64,000 nt of DNA from Xanthomonas sp. (GTDB lineage: Bacteria > Pseudomonadota > Gammaproteobacteria > Xanthomonadales > Xanthomonadaceae): contig NZ_JAFIWC010000006.1 in the NCBI RefSeq assembly GCF_017163755.1, forward strand, positions 62,001 to 126,000. The letters are read 5' to 3'. Numbering within the stretch: the stretch's first letter is position 1; each line of letters starts with the position of its first letter. The translations under genes were made by a program, and so were the position numbers. Shown piece by piece: positions 19,715 to 28,042 of this stretch. The notes under the pieces were generated by a model that was not told the origin of the DNA, searched no databases, and worked only from the letters and a program-made list of their open reading frames with translations.

Positions 19715-20729
19715 CGTCGGCCTCCGCCGCGTTGCCGCGCCCGCCGCGCCACAGCCACAGCAGCACCAGCGTCCACAGCAGCCCCGACACGCCGTACTTG
19801 ACCCAGGCCGGCAAGCTGCCGATCGACGACCAGAACGCCTCGATGAACGCGGCCACCAGCAGCATCGCGGTCACCCCCAGGCACAGCTTGGCGCCGATCG
19901 TGCCGCCTTCGACCAGCGCGTCGATGCGCCGGCGCCGGCCCGGCGCCAGCAGCTTCAGGCCCAGCTGCAGGCCGGCGCCGCCGGCGATCACGATCGCGGT
20001 CAACTCCAATGGCGCGTGCCCGGCGACGAAGCGCCAGAACGTCACCCCGTAGCCGATCTGGTGCAGGTGCCCGGCCACCGCGCCGATGGTGATGCCGTTG
20101 AACAGCAGCACCAGCACCGTGCCCAGTCCGGCCAGCAGGCCGCTGGCGAAGGTGCGCAGGCCGATGCTGATGTTGTTCATGATGTAGTGGCCGAACATCT
20201 GCCAGTCGCTGCCGCTGTCGCGGCCGAGCTTGTGCGTGGCGCCGGCCGGGTCGTACATCTTCTCCATCGATGCGACCTGCATCGGATCCATGATGCTGTG
20301 GATCAGTTCGGGGCGGTACTGCAGCAGCACGAAGATCGTCGCCAGCGGGATCGCGAACAGCGCCGTGGCCGCGGCCATGCTGCCGGCCTGGCTGCGCACC
20401 AGCTGCGGGAAGTCGGCGAATAGGAACTCGACCGCGCGCCGCCAGCGCGGCCGCGGCGGCCGGTACAGCAGGGTGTGGCCCTGCTGCATCAGCCGCTGCA
20501 GGCGCTCGGTGACCAGCGGGCTGTAGCCGCGGCGCCGCGCCAGCGCCAGCTGCTGGCACAGGCGCCGGTAGCGCGCGGGCATGTCCTCGTCGGCCAGCGC
20601 CGGCGGCGCGGCGGCCGCCGCGGCGTCCGCGGCCGGCGCCGTGTCGCGCTTGCGCCCGTGGGTCTGCAGCCAATGTTCGAAGGCCTCCCATTCGCGCTGG
20701 TGGCGGGCGATGAACTGCTCCTGCCTCAT
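19704..20729 (-). CDS. SpoIIM-like (stage II sporulation protein M family) membrane protein
   Basis: A 341-residue integral membrane protein of the SpoIIM/DUF95 superfamily. A cytoplasmic N-terminal region rich in charged residues (1-115) precedes multiple helices, including VRSQAGSMAAATALFAIPLA, and the family-typical NNISIGLRTFASGLLAGLGT stretch (about 190-210). Non-sporulating bacteria carry these with MoxR operons, where they are thought to be permease-like envelope proteins. The start overlaps the RDD gene stop by four bases and the stop overlaps the DUF4129 start by 11 bases. Confidence 0.9.
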   Translation of the reverse strand: MRQEQFIARHQREWEAFEHWLQTHGRKRDTAPAADAAAAAAPPALADEDMPARYRRLCQQLALARRRGYSPLVTERLQRLMQQGHTLLYRPPRPRWRRAVEFLFADFPQLVRSQAGSMAAATALFAIPLATIFVLLQYRPELIHSIMDPMQVASMEKMYDPAGATHKLGRDSGSDWQMFGHYIMNNISIGLRTFASGLLAGLGTVLVLLFNGITIGAVAGHLHQIGYGVTFWRFVAGHAPLELTAIVIAGGAGLQLGLKLLAPGRRRRIDALVEGGTIGAKLCLGVTAMLLVAAFIEAFWSSIGSLPAWVKYGVSGLLWTLVLLWLWRGGRGNAAEADDAD

Positions 20730-21421
20730 CGGCGCCCCAGCAGCCAGTTGGCCATCGCGTACAGGCGCAGCACGCCGGACTGTCCCGGGGTGCCGGTCAG
20801 CGGCAACGCCAGCTCGGCCAGCTCCACCTGCCGCGCCGGCGACAGCCGCGGCGCGCGTTCGGCATAGCCGATCAGCGCCGCCTGCTCGGCCGGCAGCAAC
20901 GCCACCGGCGGCGCGCTGGACGCGGTGATCGCCGACGGCGAGGCGTCGTGGCGCGGCGGCTGGTGGATCACCAGGGTGCCGGCGACCAGGTCGCCGAGGC
21001 GCCGCGAATGCGCATCGAACAGGCAGGCGATCAGGCCGATCGCGTAGCCGAACGGCAGCATGTCCACGGTGCGCAGCAGGTTGCGGGTGATCGCCGCCAT
21101 CCAGCCCGCCGGCGCGCCGTCGCGCGAGACCACGCGCAGGCTCAGCGCCTTCTTGCCCAGGGTCTGGCCGAGCCAGCCCTCGAGCACGATCGGATAGGCC
21201 CAGAACACCAGGAACATCACCACCAGGTACAGGCCCTGGCCGAAGTCGCCGAGCAGGCCCAGCAGCAGGCTCATCAGCAGCAGCACGGTCACGCGCACCG
21301 TCAGGTCGATCAGCCAGGCCAGCGCGCGCGGCACCGCGCCGGCCGCCGGCAGGTGCAGCGGCACGCCTTCGGGCGTGATCACTTCGCGATAGGTGTCGAG
21401 CATCGGCCGCGCAGCGTTCAT
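20726..21421 (-). CDS. RDD family membrane protein
   Basis: First gene of the MoxR operon: a 231-residue RDD protein. The diagnostic R/D residues occur as PRALAWLIDLTVRV near residue 31-44, with the second conserved block GQTLGKKALSLRVVSRDG (about 85-102) and the final helix before DAHSRRLGDLVAGTLV. Three to four membrane helices are visible (about 44-65, 68-82, 115-135). RDD proteins are thought to be ion or small-molecule transporters, some acting as Na+/H+ antiporters. A Pro/Ala-rich C-terminal tail follows. The start at 21421 faces the YkgJ-like gene across a 268-base divergent spacer that should contain both promoters. Confidence 0.9.
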   Translation of the reverse strand: MNAARPMLDTYREVITPEGVPLHLPAAGAVPRALAWLIDLTVRVTVLLLMSLLLGLLGDFGQGLYLVVMFLVFWAYPIVLEGWLGQTLGKKALSLRVVSRDGAPAGWMAAITRNLLRTVDMLPFGYAIGLIACLFDAHSRRLGDLVAGTLVIHQPPRHDASPSAITASSAPPVALLPAEQAALIGYAERAPRLSPARQVELAELALPLTGTPGQSGVLRLYAMANWLLGRR

Positions 21422-21689
21422 CGGCGCGTTGTGCGGCGGCGCGTGCGGGCGCTGGCGATGTGGGGAGGCCGTACTTCCGTGCGGCCGGCTGCCAGTGGCG
21501 GCATGCGGGGTCTCGATTGCGTCCTGCTCAGGGCCACGACTTTAGCCGGCGGCGCGCGGCTTGCCCAGCCTGGGCGTGGCAGCGGGCCGGGGAGTGTGGG
21601 GCAGGCGGTGGCGCATGCAACGCCACGGACGGGCGCCAACCCTGCGACGCGGCGTCCCCGCAACGGGTGCCAGGTCCTACACTGGCCGC

Positions 21690-21953
21690 ATGGAAACCCT
21701 GTCCTGCCGCGCCGCCTGCGGCGCCTGCTGCATCGCGCCGTCGATCACCTCGCCGATCCCCGGCATGCCCGACGGCAAGCCGGCCGGCGTGCGTTGCGTG
21801 CAGCTGGACGCGCATGCGCGTTGCCGGCTGTTCGGGCGTCCGGAGCGGCCCGCGTTCTGCGCCAGCCTGCGCCCGCAGCCGGACATGTGCGGCGCCTCGC
21901 GCGCGCAGGCGATGGCGTGGCTGGACGCGCTGGAGCGCGCCACCGCGTCCTGA
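21690..21953 (+). CDS. YkgJ family cysteine cluster protein
   Basis: A short 87-residue protein with six cysteines arranged as CRAACGACC near the N-terminus, then single Cys residues at C(V)QLD, CRLF, CASL and CGAS. This is the Fe-S or zinc-binding pattern of the YkgJ/UPF0153 family. The ATG at 21690 was chosen because the family motif begins within five residues of it; a longer in-frame extension upstream has no motif. It converges on the DUF2167 gene, with 11 bases between stop codons. Metal binding is predicted; cellular role is unknown. Confidence 0.88.
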   Translation: METLSCRAACGACCIAPSITSPIPGMPDGKPAGVRCVQLDAHARCRLFGRPERPAFCASLRPQPDMCGASRAQAMAWLDALERATAS

Positions 21954-21964
21954 GCGCGGCGGGC

Positions 21965-22897
21965 TCAGCGGACGGTGCCGCCGTCGCGCTTGCGGCCGGA
22001 GAACAGCTTGCCCAGGCCGCCGGCCAGCGCGATCAGCGCCAGCGCGACCAGCTTCCACGCCTTGGCCAGCAGCAGGCCGAGCTTGGCGAACAGGCCGGCC
22101 TTGGCCGCCAGGCCGCCGCCGATCAGCGTGGCCAGGCCGTAGCTGGCGATCTTGTCGGTGGACGGGTCGTGGTCGGCATAGCGCGCGCCCTGGTCGAACT
22201 CGGCCATCGGCAGCAGCTTCTGCATGCCCTCGCGCACCTGCGCCAGTTCGGCCATGTCGGCGACGGCATTCAGGCTCAGGTAGCCGTGGCGGCCGAGCAC
22301 GCGGATGTCGTAGTTGAGGGTGTGGTCCTGGTTGCCCTGGAACGCCAGCTCGCGCGCCCAGTACAGCTTCTTGCTGCCCGCCTCGTAGCGCGGCGGCACC
22401 GCCCAGCCGACCAGGTCCACCGTCTCGTAGCCGGCTTCCTTGCGCTGCGCGTTCTCGTCGGCGGTCTCCTCCTTCATGTCCGCCAGCATCTGGGAGTAGT
22501 CGATCTTGGCCGCGTCCTCGTCGGAGACGTAGCCGTCGTCGGCGTAGGTGACCACCACCGCCCAGCTGCCTTTCTCGTCCAGCGCCGGGCGCGCCGGCAC
22601 GATCAGCCCGAGCACGCTCTCGTCCGGCGGGTTGCCCCAGTACGACTCGAGCACCCGGCGCGCATCGGCCTGGCCCAGGTAGCGGAAGTCCGGGCCCAGC
22701 CGGAAATGCACCTTGGCCTGCGGCACCGCGATCTCGCCCTGGCGGAAATCCAGCGACGCGACGAACTGCTCGGCGGTCAGGCCGTCGTCGTCGGCGTCCG
22801 GGTCGGACTGGGCGGTGGCGCCGAAGCTGAAGGCGAACACGAGCACGGCGACGAACACGGCCAGCGGGCCGCGGAGGCGGGAGCACAGGGGATGCAC
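21965..22897 (-). CDS. DUF2167 domain membrane protein
   Basis: A 310-residue exported protein with a signal peptide (1-29, ending ATAQ), an acidic linker, a DUF2167 domain (about 50-255) containing YLGQADARRVLESYWGNPP and WAVPPRYEAGSKKLYWA, and a C-terminal hydrophobic helix (about 262-292) followed by a basic tail (RKRDGG), so it is anchored in the inner membrane with the domain in the periplasm. DUF2167 proteins are widespread in Gram-negative bacteria and uncharacterised. It lies 77 bases downstream of the gamma-carbonic anhydrase gene on the same strand. Confidence 0.9.
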   Translation of the reverse strand: MHPLCSRLRGPLAVFVAVLVFAFSFGATAQSDPDADDDGLTAEQFVASLDFRQGEIAVPQAKVHFRLGPDFRYLGQADARRVLESYWGNPPDESVLGLIVPARPALDEKGSWAVVVTYADDGYVSDEDAAKIDYSQMLADMKEETADENAQRKEAGYETVDLVGWAVPPRYEAGSKKLYWARELAFQGNQDHTLNYDIRVLGRHGYLSLNAVADMAELAQVREGMQKLLPMAEFDQGARYADHDPSTDKIASYGLATLIGGGLAAKAGLFAKLGLLLAKAWKLVALALIALAGGLGKLFSGRKRDGGTVR

Positions 22898-22974
22898 GGC
22901 GATTCCTTTCGAAGCGGGATGGGGTACTGCGACCCAATTTCACTTCAAATTAACAACCTTGGCAATGCTGTCCG

Positions 22975-23511
22975 TCAGCCGGCGCCCAGGTAGCGGTCCT
23001 TCAGCCGCACGTAGTGCTGCGCCGAGTAGTGCAGGCTCTCGATCTCCTTGGCGCTGAGCTTGCGCGCCAGCCGCGCCGGGTTGCCCAGCCACAGCTCGGC
23101 CTCGCCGACGGTCTTGCCGGGGCCGACCACCGCGCCGGCGCCGACGAAGCCGTACTTCTTCACCGTGGCGCCGTCGAGGATGCACGCGCCCATGCCGATC
23201 AGGCACAGGTCCTCGATGGTGCAGGCGTGGATGATGGTGCCGTGGCCGACGGTGACGTCGGCGCCGATCAGCGTCGGGTAGCCGCCCAGGTTGAACGGGC
23301 TGTGGTGGCTGACATGGATGACGGTGCCGTCCTGGATGTTGCTGCGCGCGCCGATGCGCACGTGGTTGACGTCGCCGCGGATCACCGTGCCCGGCCATAC
23401 CGACACGTCGTCGCCGAGCGCCACGTCGCCGATGACGGTGCAGGCCGGGTCGACGTAGACCCGCTCGCCGAGCACGGGGCGCTGGTCCAGGAACGGGCGC
23501 AGGGGGTTCAC
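22975..23511 (-). CDS. Gamma-carbonic anhydrase family protein (YrdA-like)
   Basis: A 178-residue left-handed beta-helix protein built on hexapeptide repeats. The zinc-binding histidines expected for gamma-class carbonic anhydrases are present: His66 in DGTVIHV and His90/His95 in VGHGTIIHACTIE. The hexapeptide pattern (VIGDVALGDDVSVWPGTVI) covers about 25-140, and the C-terminal helix ends at YLGAG. Family length is about 175-185. It probably trims as a trimer; carbonic anhydrase activity in YrdA-type proteins is often weak or unproven, so the call is at family level. Confidence 0.93.
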   Translation of the reverse strand: MNPLRPFLDQRPVLGERVYVDPACTVIGDVALGDDVSVWPGTVIRGDVNHVRIGARSNIQDGTVIHVSHHSPFNLGGYPTLIGADVTVGHGTIIHACTIEDLCLIGMGACILDGATVKKYGFVGAGAVVGPGKTVGEAELWLGNPARLARKLSAKEIESLHYSAQHYVRLKDRYLGAG

Positions 23512-23620
23512 GGCGGGCCTCCAGACGAAAAAAGCGACGGCGATGTCGCGCGCGCCGATGATAGCGCGCGCGGCCTCGCCGCCGCCCGGGTGCTGCGCGA
23601 CCGCCCGCAGGCGGCCGTGG

Positions 23621-23716
23621 CTACTTCTTCTTTTCCTTCTTGGCCGCGCGCTTTTCCTTCAGCGTCTTGGTCGGCTGCTTCTTGTCGCTCTTCTTCTGGT
23701 CCAGGCCCTTGCTCAT
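23621..23716 (-). CDS. Lysine-rich 31-residue small protein
   Basis: A 31-codon ORF: 14 of the 31 residues are Lys and it ends in a KEKKK tail (MSKGLDQKKSDKK..., then TKTLKEKRAAKK). A GAGG ribosome site lies just upstream of the ATG at 23716, and a short gap separates it from the divergent RIO kinase gene. Similar very basic short proteins are commonly annotated as hypothetical in Xanthomonas; I rely on the start signal and composition rather than a search. A nucleic-acid-binding role is possible but unproven. Confidence 0.6.
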   Translation of the reverse strand: MSKGLDQKKSDKKQPTKTLKEKRAAKKEKKK

Positions 23717-23887
23717 GACACCCTCTGCCGTGTTGATACTGTGGAATGCGGGCCGCGGCCGCGCTGTTCGGCGCCCGGGGCACGCCCACTTTACCCCGCC
23801 GGGCGTAGACAGCGGTGCGGCCGTGCGCGGGCGTAAAGCCACGGTTGCGCCATAATCCGCCTTTCCCTGACCGGTGCACCGCGCTCG

Positions 23888-24745
23888 ATGAAAACCCCCA
23901 AGGGCCTGCAGCCGCTGATCGACGACGGCATCATCGACGGCGTCATGCGGCCGTTGAAGAGCGGCAAGGAAGCCTCGGTGTACGTGGTCCACGCCGGCGC
24001 CGAGGTGCTGTGCGCCAAGGTCTACAAGGACATGGCGCAGCGCAGCTTCCAGGCGCGCGTGCAGTACCAGGAAGGCCGCAAGGTGCGCGGCAGCCGCCAG
24101 GCGCGGGCGATGGGCAAGGCCACCAAGTTCGGCCGCCGCGAGCAGGAGGCGGCATGGAAGAACACCGAGGCCGACGCGCTGTACCAGCTGGTCGAGGCCG
24201 GCGTGCACGTGCCGCAGCCGCGCGGCTATTTCCATGGCGTGCTGCTGATGGACCTGGTCACCGACGCCGACGGGCAGAGCGCGCCGCGGCTGGGCGAGGT
24301 GGAGCTGGAATCGGAGCAGGCGCGCGCGTTCCATGCGCAGCTGATCGGCGACGTGGTGAAGATGCTGTGCCTGGGCCTGGTGCACGGCGACCTGTCCGAA
24401 TACAACGTGCTGGTCGCTGCCGACGGCCCGATCGTGATCGATTTCCCGCAGGTGGTCAGCGCCGCCGGCAACAACGCCGCGCGCGAGATGCTGCTGCGCG
24501 ACGTGCACAACCTGCGCGACTGCCTGGGCCGTTTCGCGCCCGAGCTCAACCAGACCCACTACGGCGAGGAGATGTGGGCGCTGTACGAGAAGGGCGAGCT
24601 GCGCCCGGACAGCGCGCTCACCGGCCGCTTCGTGTTCGACACCCGCCGCGCCGACGTGCGCGCGGTGCGCGCCTCGATCGAGGACGCGCGCCAGGAAGCG
24701 ATCATCCGCCAGCAGGGCCGCGACGAGGCGGCGCAGGACGACTGA
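23888..24745 (+). CDS. RIO1-like serine protein kinase (PA4780-type)
   Basis: A 285-residue bacterial RIO-type atypical kinase. The ATP-binding region includes GKEASVYVV (26-34) with the catalytic Lys44 in CAKVYK, followed by a basic insertion typical of the family. The catalytic loop is VHGDLSEYNVL (165-175, D168 and N173), and the metal-binding loop is IDFPQ (184-188). Bacterial RIO kinases of this type (for example Pseudomonas PA4780) are full-length at about 285-300 residues. It is monocistronic here and converges on mnmG, separated by a repeat and a perfect palindrome. The substrate is unknown. Confidence 0.92.
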   Translation: MKTPKGLQPLIDDGIIDGVMRPLKSGKEASVYVVHAGAEVLCAKVYKDMAQRSFQARVQYQEGRKVRGSRQARAMGKATKFGRREQEAAWKNTEADALYQLVEAGVHVPQPRGYFHGVLLMDLVTDADGQSAPRLGEVELESEQARAFHAQLIGDVVKMLCLGLVHGDLSEYNVLVAADGPIVIDFPQVVSAAGNNAAREMLLRDVHNLRDCLGRFAPELNQTHYGEEMWALYEKGELRPDSALTGRFVFDTRRADVRAVRASIEDARQEAIIRQQGRDEAAQDD

Positions 24746-24774
24746 GCCACGCGGCGGCGTCGCCTGGGGAATTC

Positions 24775-24798
24775 TGTAGGAGCGACTTCAGTCGCGAC
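24775..24798. repeat. Dispersed TGTAGGAGCGRCTTCAGYCGCGAC element
   Basis: Single copy of a 24-base element that also occurs as a perfect inverted pair at 30126-30193 and singly at 44636-44660. The element contains an internal imperfect palindrome (GCGACTTCAGTCGC). It lies downstream of the RIO kinase gene, in a convergent intergenic region, the usual place for REP-like elements. Confidence 0.8.
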
Positions 24799-24904
24799 GG
24801 GCTCTGCCGGTAAAAGTCCGCCGCCACTGGCCCGAACCGCCGGGGCCGCTTCCATACGCGCCGCAAGCCGCCATGTCCGCGCGCGCTGCGCCAGCGCAGC
24901 AGGC

Positions 24905-24936
24905 GGCGACCCCGCGGCCGCGGCCGCGGGGTCGCC
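24905..24936. terminator. Perfect 32-base palindrome immediately downstream of mnmG
   Basis: The two 16-base halves (GGCGACCCCGCGGCCG and its exact reverse complement) form a perfect palindrome two bases beyond the mnmG stop codon, in a convergent junction with the RIO kinase gene. There is no T-run, so it is not a standard intrinsic terminator; it may still stop transcription or protect the mRNA 3' end. Confidence 0.55.
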
Positions 24937-24938
24937 GC

Positions 24939-26828
24939 TCACGCCACCCGGCTGCGCCGCGCACGCTCCAGGTGCACCAGCAGCAGCGAGATCGCCGCCG
25001 GGGTCATGCCGGGGATGCGCTGCGCCTGGCCCACGGTCTGCGGGCGCACGCGCTCGAGCTTCTGCTGCACCTCGGCCGACAGCCCGCGCACCTGGGCGTA
25101 GTCGAAGCCGTCCGGGATCGGCGTGCCCTCGTGGCGCTGCTGGCGCGCGATGTCGTCGCGCTGGCGGTCCAGGTAGCCGGCGTACTTGATGCCGATCTCG
25201 ACCTGCTCGGCGACCCGCGCATCGTCCACGCCCGGGCCCAGCGACGGCACCCGCATCAGCTGCGCGTAGTCCAGCTCCGGACGCTTGATCAGGTCCAGCA
25301 CCGTGGTCTCGCGGCTGACCGCCACGCCCAGCGTGGCGGCGACCTCGCGGCCCAGCGCGTTGCCCGGCGTGGCCCACAGCGCGCGCAGGCGCGCGTTCTC
25401 GCGCGCGACCGCCTCCTGCTTGGTCTGGAAGCGCGCCCAGCGCGCGTCGTCGACCAGTCCCAACTCGCGGCCGACGCCGGTCAGGCGCGCGTCGGCGTTG
25501 TCCTCGCGCAGCTGCAGGCGGTATTCGGCGCGGCTGGTGAACATGCGGTACGGCTCGGTGGTGCCGTGGGTGATCAGGTCGTCGATCAGCACGCCGATGT
25601 AGGCCTGGTCGCGGCGCGGCGACCACGGCTCCAGCCCGCGCGCCTGGCGCGCGGCGTTGAGGCCGGCGACCAGGCCCTGCGCGGCGGCCTCCTCGTAGCC
25701 GGTGGTGCCGTTGATCTGGCCGGCGAAGAACAGCCCGGCCATCGCCTTGGTCTCCAGCGAGGCCTTCAGCCCGCGCGGGTCGAAGAAGTCGTATTCGATC
25801 GCATAGCCGGGGCGGGTGATGTGCGCGCGCTCGAAGCCGCGGATCGAGCGCACCAGCGCCAGCTGCACGTCGAACGGCAGCGAGGTGGAGATGCCGTTGG
25901 GATAGATCTCGACCACGTCCAGGCCCTCGGGCTCGACGAAGATCTGATGGCTGGCCTTCTCGGCGAAGCGCACCACCTTGTCCTCGATCGACGGGCAGTA
26001 GCGCGGGCCGATGCCCTCGATCTGGCCGGTGTACAGCGGCGAACGGTCCAGCGCGCCGCGGATGATGGCGTGGGTGCGCTCGGTGGTGTGGGTGATCCAG
26101 CACGACACCTGCCGCGGGTGCTGCGCCACCTCGCCGAGGAAGGACATCACCGGCAGCGGATCGTCGCCCGGCTGTTCTTCCATCTGCGCGTAGTCCAGCG
26201 TGCGCCCGTCGATGCGCGGCGGGGTGCCGGTCTTGAGCCGGTCCACGCCGAAGCGGCCTTCGCGCAGCTTGTGCGCCAGCGCGGTGGCCGGCGGGTCGCC
26301 GGCGCGGCCGCCGGCGTACTGGGTCTGGCCGACGTGGATCTTGCCGGCCAGGAAGGTGCCGGCGGTCAGCACCACCGCGGCGGCCTCGAAGCGCAGCCCG
26401 GTCTGGGTGATCGCCCCGCGCACGGTCTCCTGCTCGACGATCAGGTCGTCGACCGCGGCCTGGAACACGCTCAGGTTCGGCTGCGCCTCGAGCAGGCGCC
26501 GGATCGCGCTGCGGTACAGCGCGCGGTCGGCCTGGCAGCGGGTGGCGCGCACCGCCGGGCCCTTGGAGGCGTTGAGCGTGCGCCACTGGATGCCGGCCAG
26601 GTCGGCGGCATGCGCCATCGCCCCGCCCAGCGCGTCGATCTCCTTGACCAGGTGGCCCTTGCCGATGCCGCCGATCGCCGGGTTGCAGCTCATCGCGCCG
26701 ACGGTCTCCACGTTGTGGGTCAGCAGCAGAGTGCGCGCGCCGGCGCGCGCCGAGGCCAGCGCGGCCTCGGTGCCGGCGTGGCCGCCGCCGATCACGATGA
26801 CGTCGTAACGGTAGAAGGAGTCGCTCAT
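24939..26828 (-). CDS. mnmG: tRNA uridine-5-carboxymethylaminomethyl modification enzyme MnmG (GidA)
   Basis: A 629-residue FAD-dependent enzyme that, with MnmE, modifies the wobble uridine (xm5U34) of certain tRNAs. The N-terminal dinucleotide-binding motif is [12 protein letters not shown] (12-23). The conserved blocks [31 protein letters not shown] and [12 protein letters not shown] are present, and the C-terminal helical domain includes [19 protein letters not shown], which contacts MnmE/tRNA. The length matches the family (about 630). It is transcribed divergently from a candidate sigma-54-dependent RNA. mnmE is not in this window. Confidence 0.98.
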   Translation of the reverse strand: MSDSFYRYDVIVIGGGHAGTEAALASARAGARTLLLTHNVETVGAMSCNPAIGGIGKGHLVKEIDALGGAMAHAADLAGIQWRTLNASKGPAVRATRCQADRALYRSAIRRLLEAQPNLSVFQAAVDDLIVEQETVRGAITQTGLRFEAAAVVLTAGTFLAGKIHVGQTQYAGGRAGDPPATALAHKLREGRFGVDRLKTGTPPRIDGRTLDYAQMEEQPGDDPLPVMSFLGEVAQHPRQVSCWITHTTERTHAIIRGALDRSPLYTGQIEGIGPRYCPSIEDKVVRFAEKASHQIFVEPEGLDVVEIYPNGISTSLPFDVQLALVRSIRGFERAHITRPGYAIEYDFFDPRGLKASLETKAMAGLFFAGQINGTTGYEEAAAQGLVAGLNAARQARGLEPWSPRRDQAYIGVLIDDLITHGTTEPYRMFTSRAEYRLQLREDNADARLTGVGRELGLVDDARWARFQTKQEAVARENARLRALWATPGNALGREVAATLGVAVSRETTVLDLIKRPELDYAQLMRVPSLGPGVDDARVAEQVEIGIKYAGYLDRQRDDIARQQRHEGTPIPDGFDYAQVRGLSAEVQQKLERVRPQTVGQAQRIPGMTPAAISLLLVHLERARRSRVA

Positions 26829-26940
26829 GGGTGCTCGTCAGCCGCGCGCCGGGGCGCGGATAGTCGCGGCGCTGGCGCGGCCGCGGGAAGAAACCGGAAT
26901 TTTAGCGCTTGGGTCACAGTTCGCGCGATCGCCGCTAAAG

Positions 26941-26956
26941 TTGGCACGCAATCTGC
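26941..26956 (+). promoter_or_regulatory. Sigma-54 (-24/-12) promoter
   Basis: TTGGCACGCAATCTGC matches the RpoN consensus TTGGCACG-N4-TTGC with one mismatch and has the invariant GG and GC dinucleotides separated by exactly ten bases. It points towards the terminator at 27050-27085 and away from mnmG. Transcription would begin near 26968. Confidence 0.6.
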
Positions 26957-26967
26957 GGATATCCATC

Positions 26968-27085
26968 CTGCACCCAACGTGGCAATGCGTCAGGGGCGTA
27001 CGACTGGAATTGGAACAGGGGCCGGTCATGCGCACGTTGGGGAAGCCGAGGGCCGGTAGTCGGGGGACTGCCGGCCCTTTTTTTT
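26968..27085 (+). ncRNA. Candidate sigma-54-dependent small RNA, about 118 nt
   Basis: The segment begins about 12 bases after a sigma-54 promoter and ends in a strong intrinsic terminator. No convincing ORF lies within it. It contains four G4/G5 runs (around 26993, 27018, 27039 and 27062), at least two possible stems (ACCCAACGTG near the 5' end with CACGTTGGGG near 27033-27042) and two GGA motifs (CTGGAATTGGAAC) resembling CsrA/RsmA sites. It may be a regulatory RNA controlled by nitrogen, flagellar or other RpoN activators; start site and function are inferred. No known Xanthomonas sRNA could be matched from memory. Confidence 0.5.
27050..27085 (+). terminator. Intrinsic terminator of the candidate small RNA
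   Basis: Stem GGGCCGGTAGTC (27050-27061) pairs with GACTGCCGGCCC (27066-27077), 11 Watson-Crick pairs plus one G-T, around a GGGG loop, followed by eight T residues at 27078-27085. The reverse strand has no T-run, so it acts on plus-strand transcription. Confidence 0.85.
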
Positions 27086-27129
27086 GCCTGGAAATTCCGC
27101 ATGGCGCCTTGCAGCGGCCGCCCGTAACG

Positions 27130-27163
27130 CGAAAAGCCCCGGCGAACCGGGGCTTTTCGTTTT
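27130..27163 (+). terminator. Second intrinsic hairpin, possibly bidirectional
   Basis: A 13-bp perfect stem, CGAAAAGCCCCGG with CCGGGGCTTTTCG, around the stable tetraloop CGAA, followed by TTTT. The internal A4/T4 flanks mean it could work in either direction: as a backup terminator for the RNA upstream, or for the lipoprotein gene transcribed towards it from 27326. Confidence 0.75.
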
Positions 27164-27173
27164 AGGCGCCGAC

Positions 27174-27219
27174 GTCCGACAGGGCCGGAACAGGGGGGAT
27201 CCAGATTTCCCTGTCGGAC
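27174..27219. repeat. 11-bp perfect inverted repeat
   Basis: GTCCGACAGGG (27174-27184) and CCCTGTCGGAC (27209-27219) flank a 24-base centre. It lies between the hairpin at 27130 and the 3' end of the lipoprotein gene. It could be an RNA structure or a binding site for a dimeric regulator; nothing in the sequence distinguishes these. Confidence 0.6.
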
Positions 27220-27325
27220 ATCGACATAAGCAGGTGGCACAACCGTTCAGGTCACAATACGACGTTGGCGGTCACTCCGTGCGACGTAGAGTGCGTCCAG
27301 TGCCCGGATGAAATCAAGCACTTTC

Positions 27326-27877
27326 TTACGGCTCCAATGTGCGCCGCGTCCCATTGCTGCGACCGAGGTTGCCGGGGCGGGGCGCGGACGGACGCGGTTG
27401 CGACGCCCGCGGCGCCACCGTGGCGGGCCGTGCCGGCTGCGCCGACTGGGGCTGCGGGCTGCTGGCGCGGGGCTGCGGGCCGATCGCGGCGCGGCCCGGC
27501 GGACGCCGCAGCCGGTCCATGTCGCGCCACGGCACCTTGGTCCCGCCGCCGCCGCCCGCGCTGGGCGGTGGCGGCCGATCCGGCGGACGGCCTTCGCCGT
27601 CGCCCGGACGCGGGCGCGGCGGGCGCGGGTAGTAGCGCGGCGGACGGTAGTAGTCGCGGTAGTACGGGCCGTCGTAGCCGTAGTAGCCCGAGCCGTAGCC
27701 GTAATAGCCGCCGTAGCCATAGGGGGAGTAGCCGTCGTAGTAGCCGGCCGGATAGCGGTATTCGACGCTGGGGGAGCCGCGGTAATAGCCCCCCTGGCTG
27801 CCGCCGGCGTAGTCGTAGGTGGCGCAGCCGCCCAGTGCGGCCAGCAATCCTGCGGCCCAGATCAGGCGCATGTTCAT
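27326..27877 (-). CDS. Gly/Tyr/Pro-rich lipoprotein, 183 aa
   Basis: No family recognised. The N-terminus is a lipoprotein signal (MNMRLIWAAGLLAALGGC) with lipobox LGGC and acylated Cys18. The mature protein has an N-terminal zone of Tyr/Gly repeats (YYGYGSGYYGYDGPYYRDYY) and a Pro/Arg-rich C-terminal half, so it is low-complexity and probably extended. AGGAA lies a few bases before the ATG at 27877; a second ATG is two codons in. It is transcribed towards the hairpins at 27130-27219. Likely an envelope lipoprotein; role unknown. Confidence 0.75.
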   Translation of the reverse strand: MNMRLIWAAGLLAALGGCATYDYAGGSQGGYYRGSPSVEYRYPAGYYDGYSPYGYGGYYGYGSGYYGYDGPYYRDYYRPPRYYPRPPRPRPGDGEGRPPDRPPPPSAGGGGGTKVPWRDMDRLRRPPGRAAIGPQPRASSPQPQSAQPARPATVAPRASQPRPSAPRPGNLGRSNGTRRTLEP

Positions 27878-28042
27878 GACGGTTCCTCTCCCTGAGGCTG
27901 ACTGACAGGTTCGGCGCAGGCCATTGAATCCCCCCTTAACCCGCTTTGTCGGTGATTGAACGCTTAAGTCGCGGGCAACCGGCGGTTCGCGTGCGGCCTG
28001 GACGGCACCGCGGGCAGTGGGCGATACGTTAACCTTTCGCGC

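Noticed and set aside
26827-27165. 112-codon plus-strand ORF over the sRNA region
   Set aside because: No start signal, crosses the strong terminator at 27050-27085, composition not protein-like.
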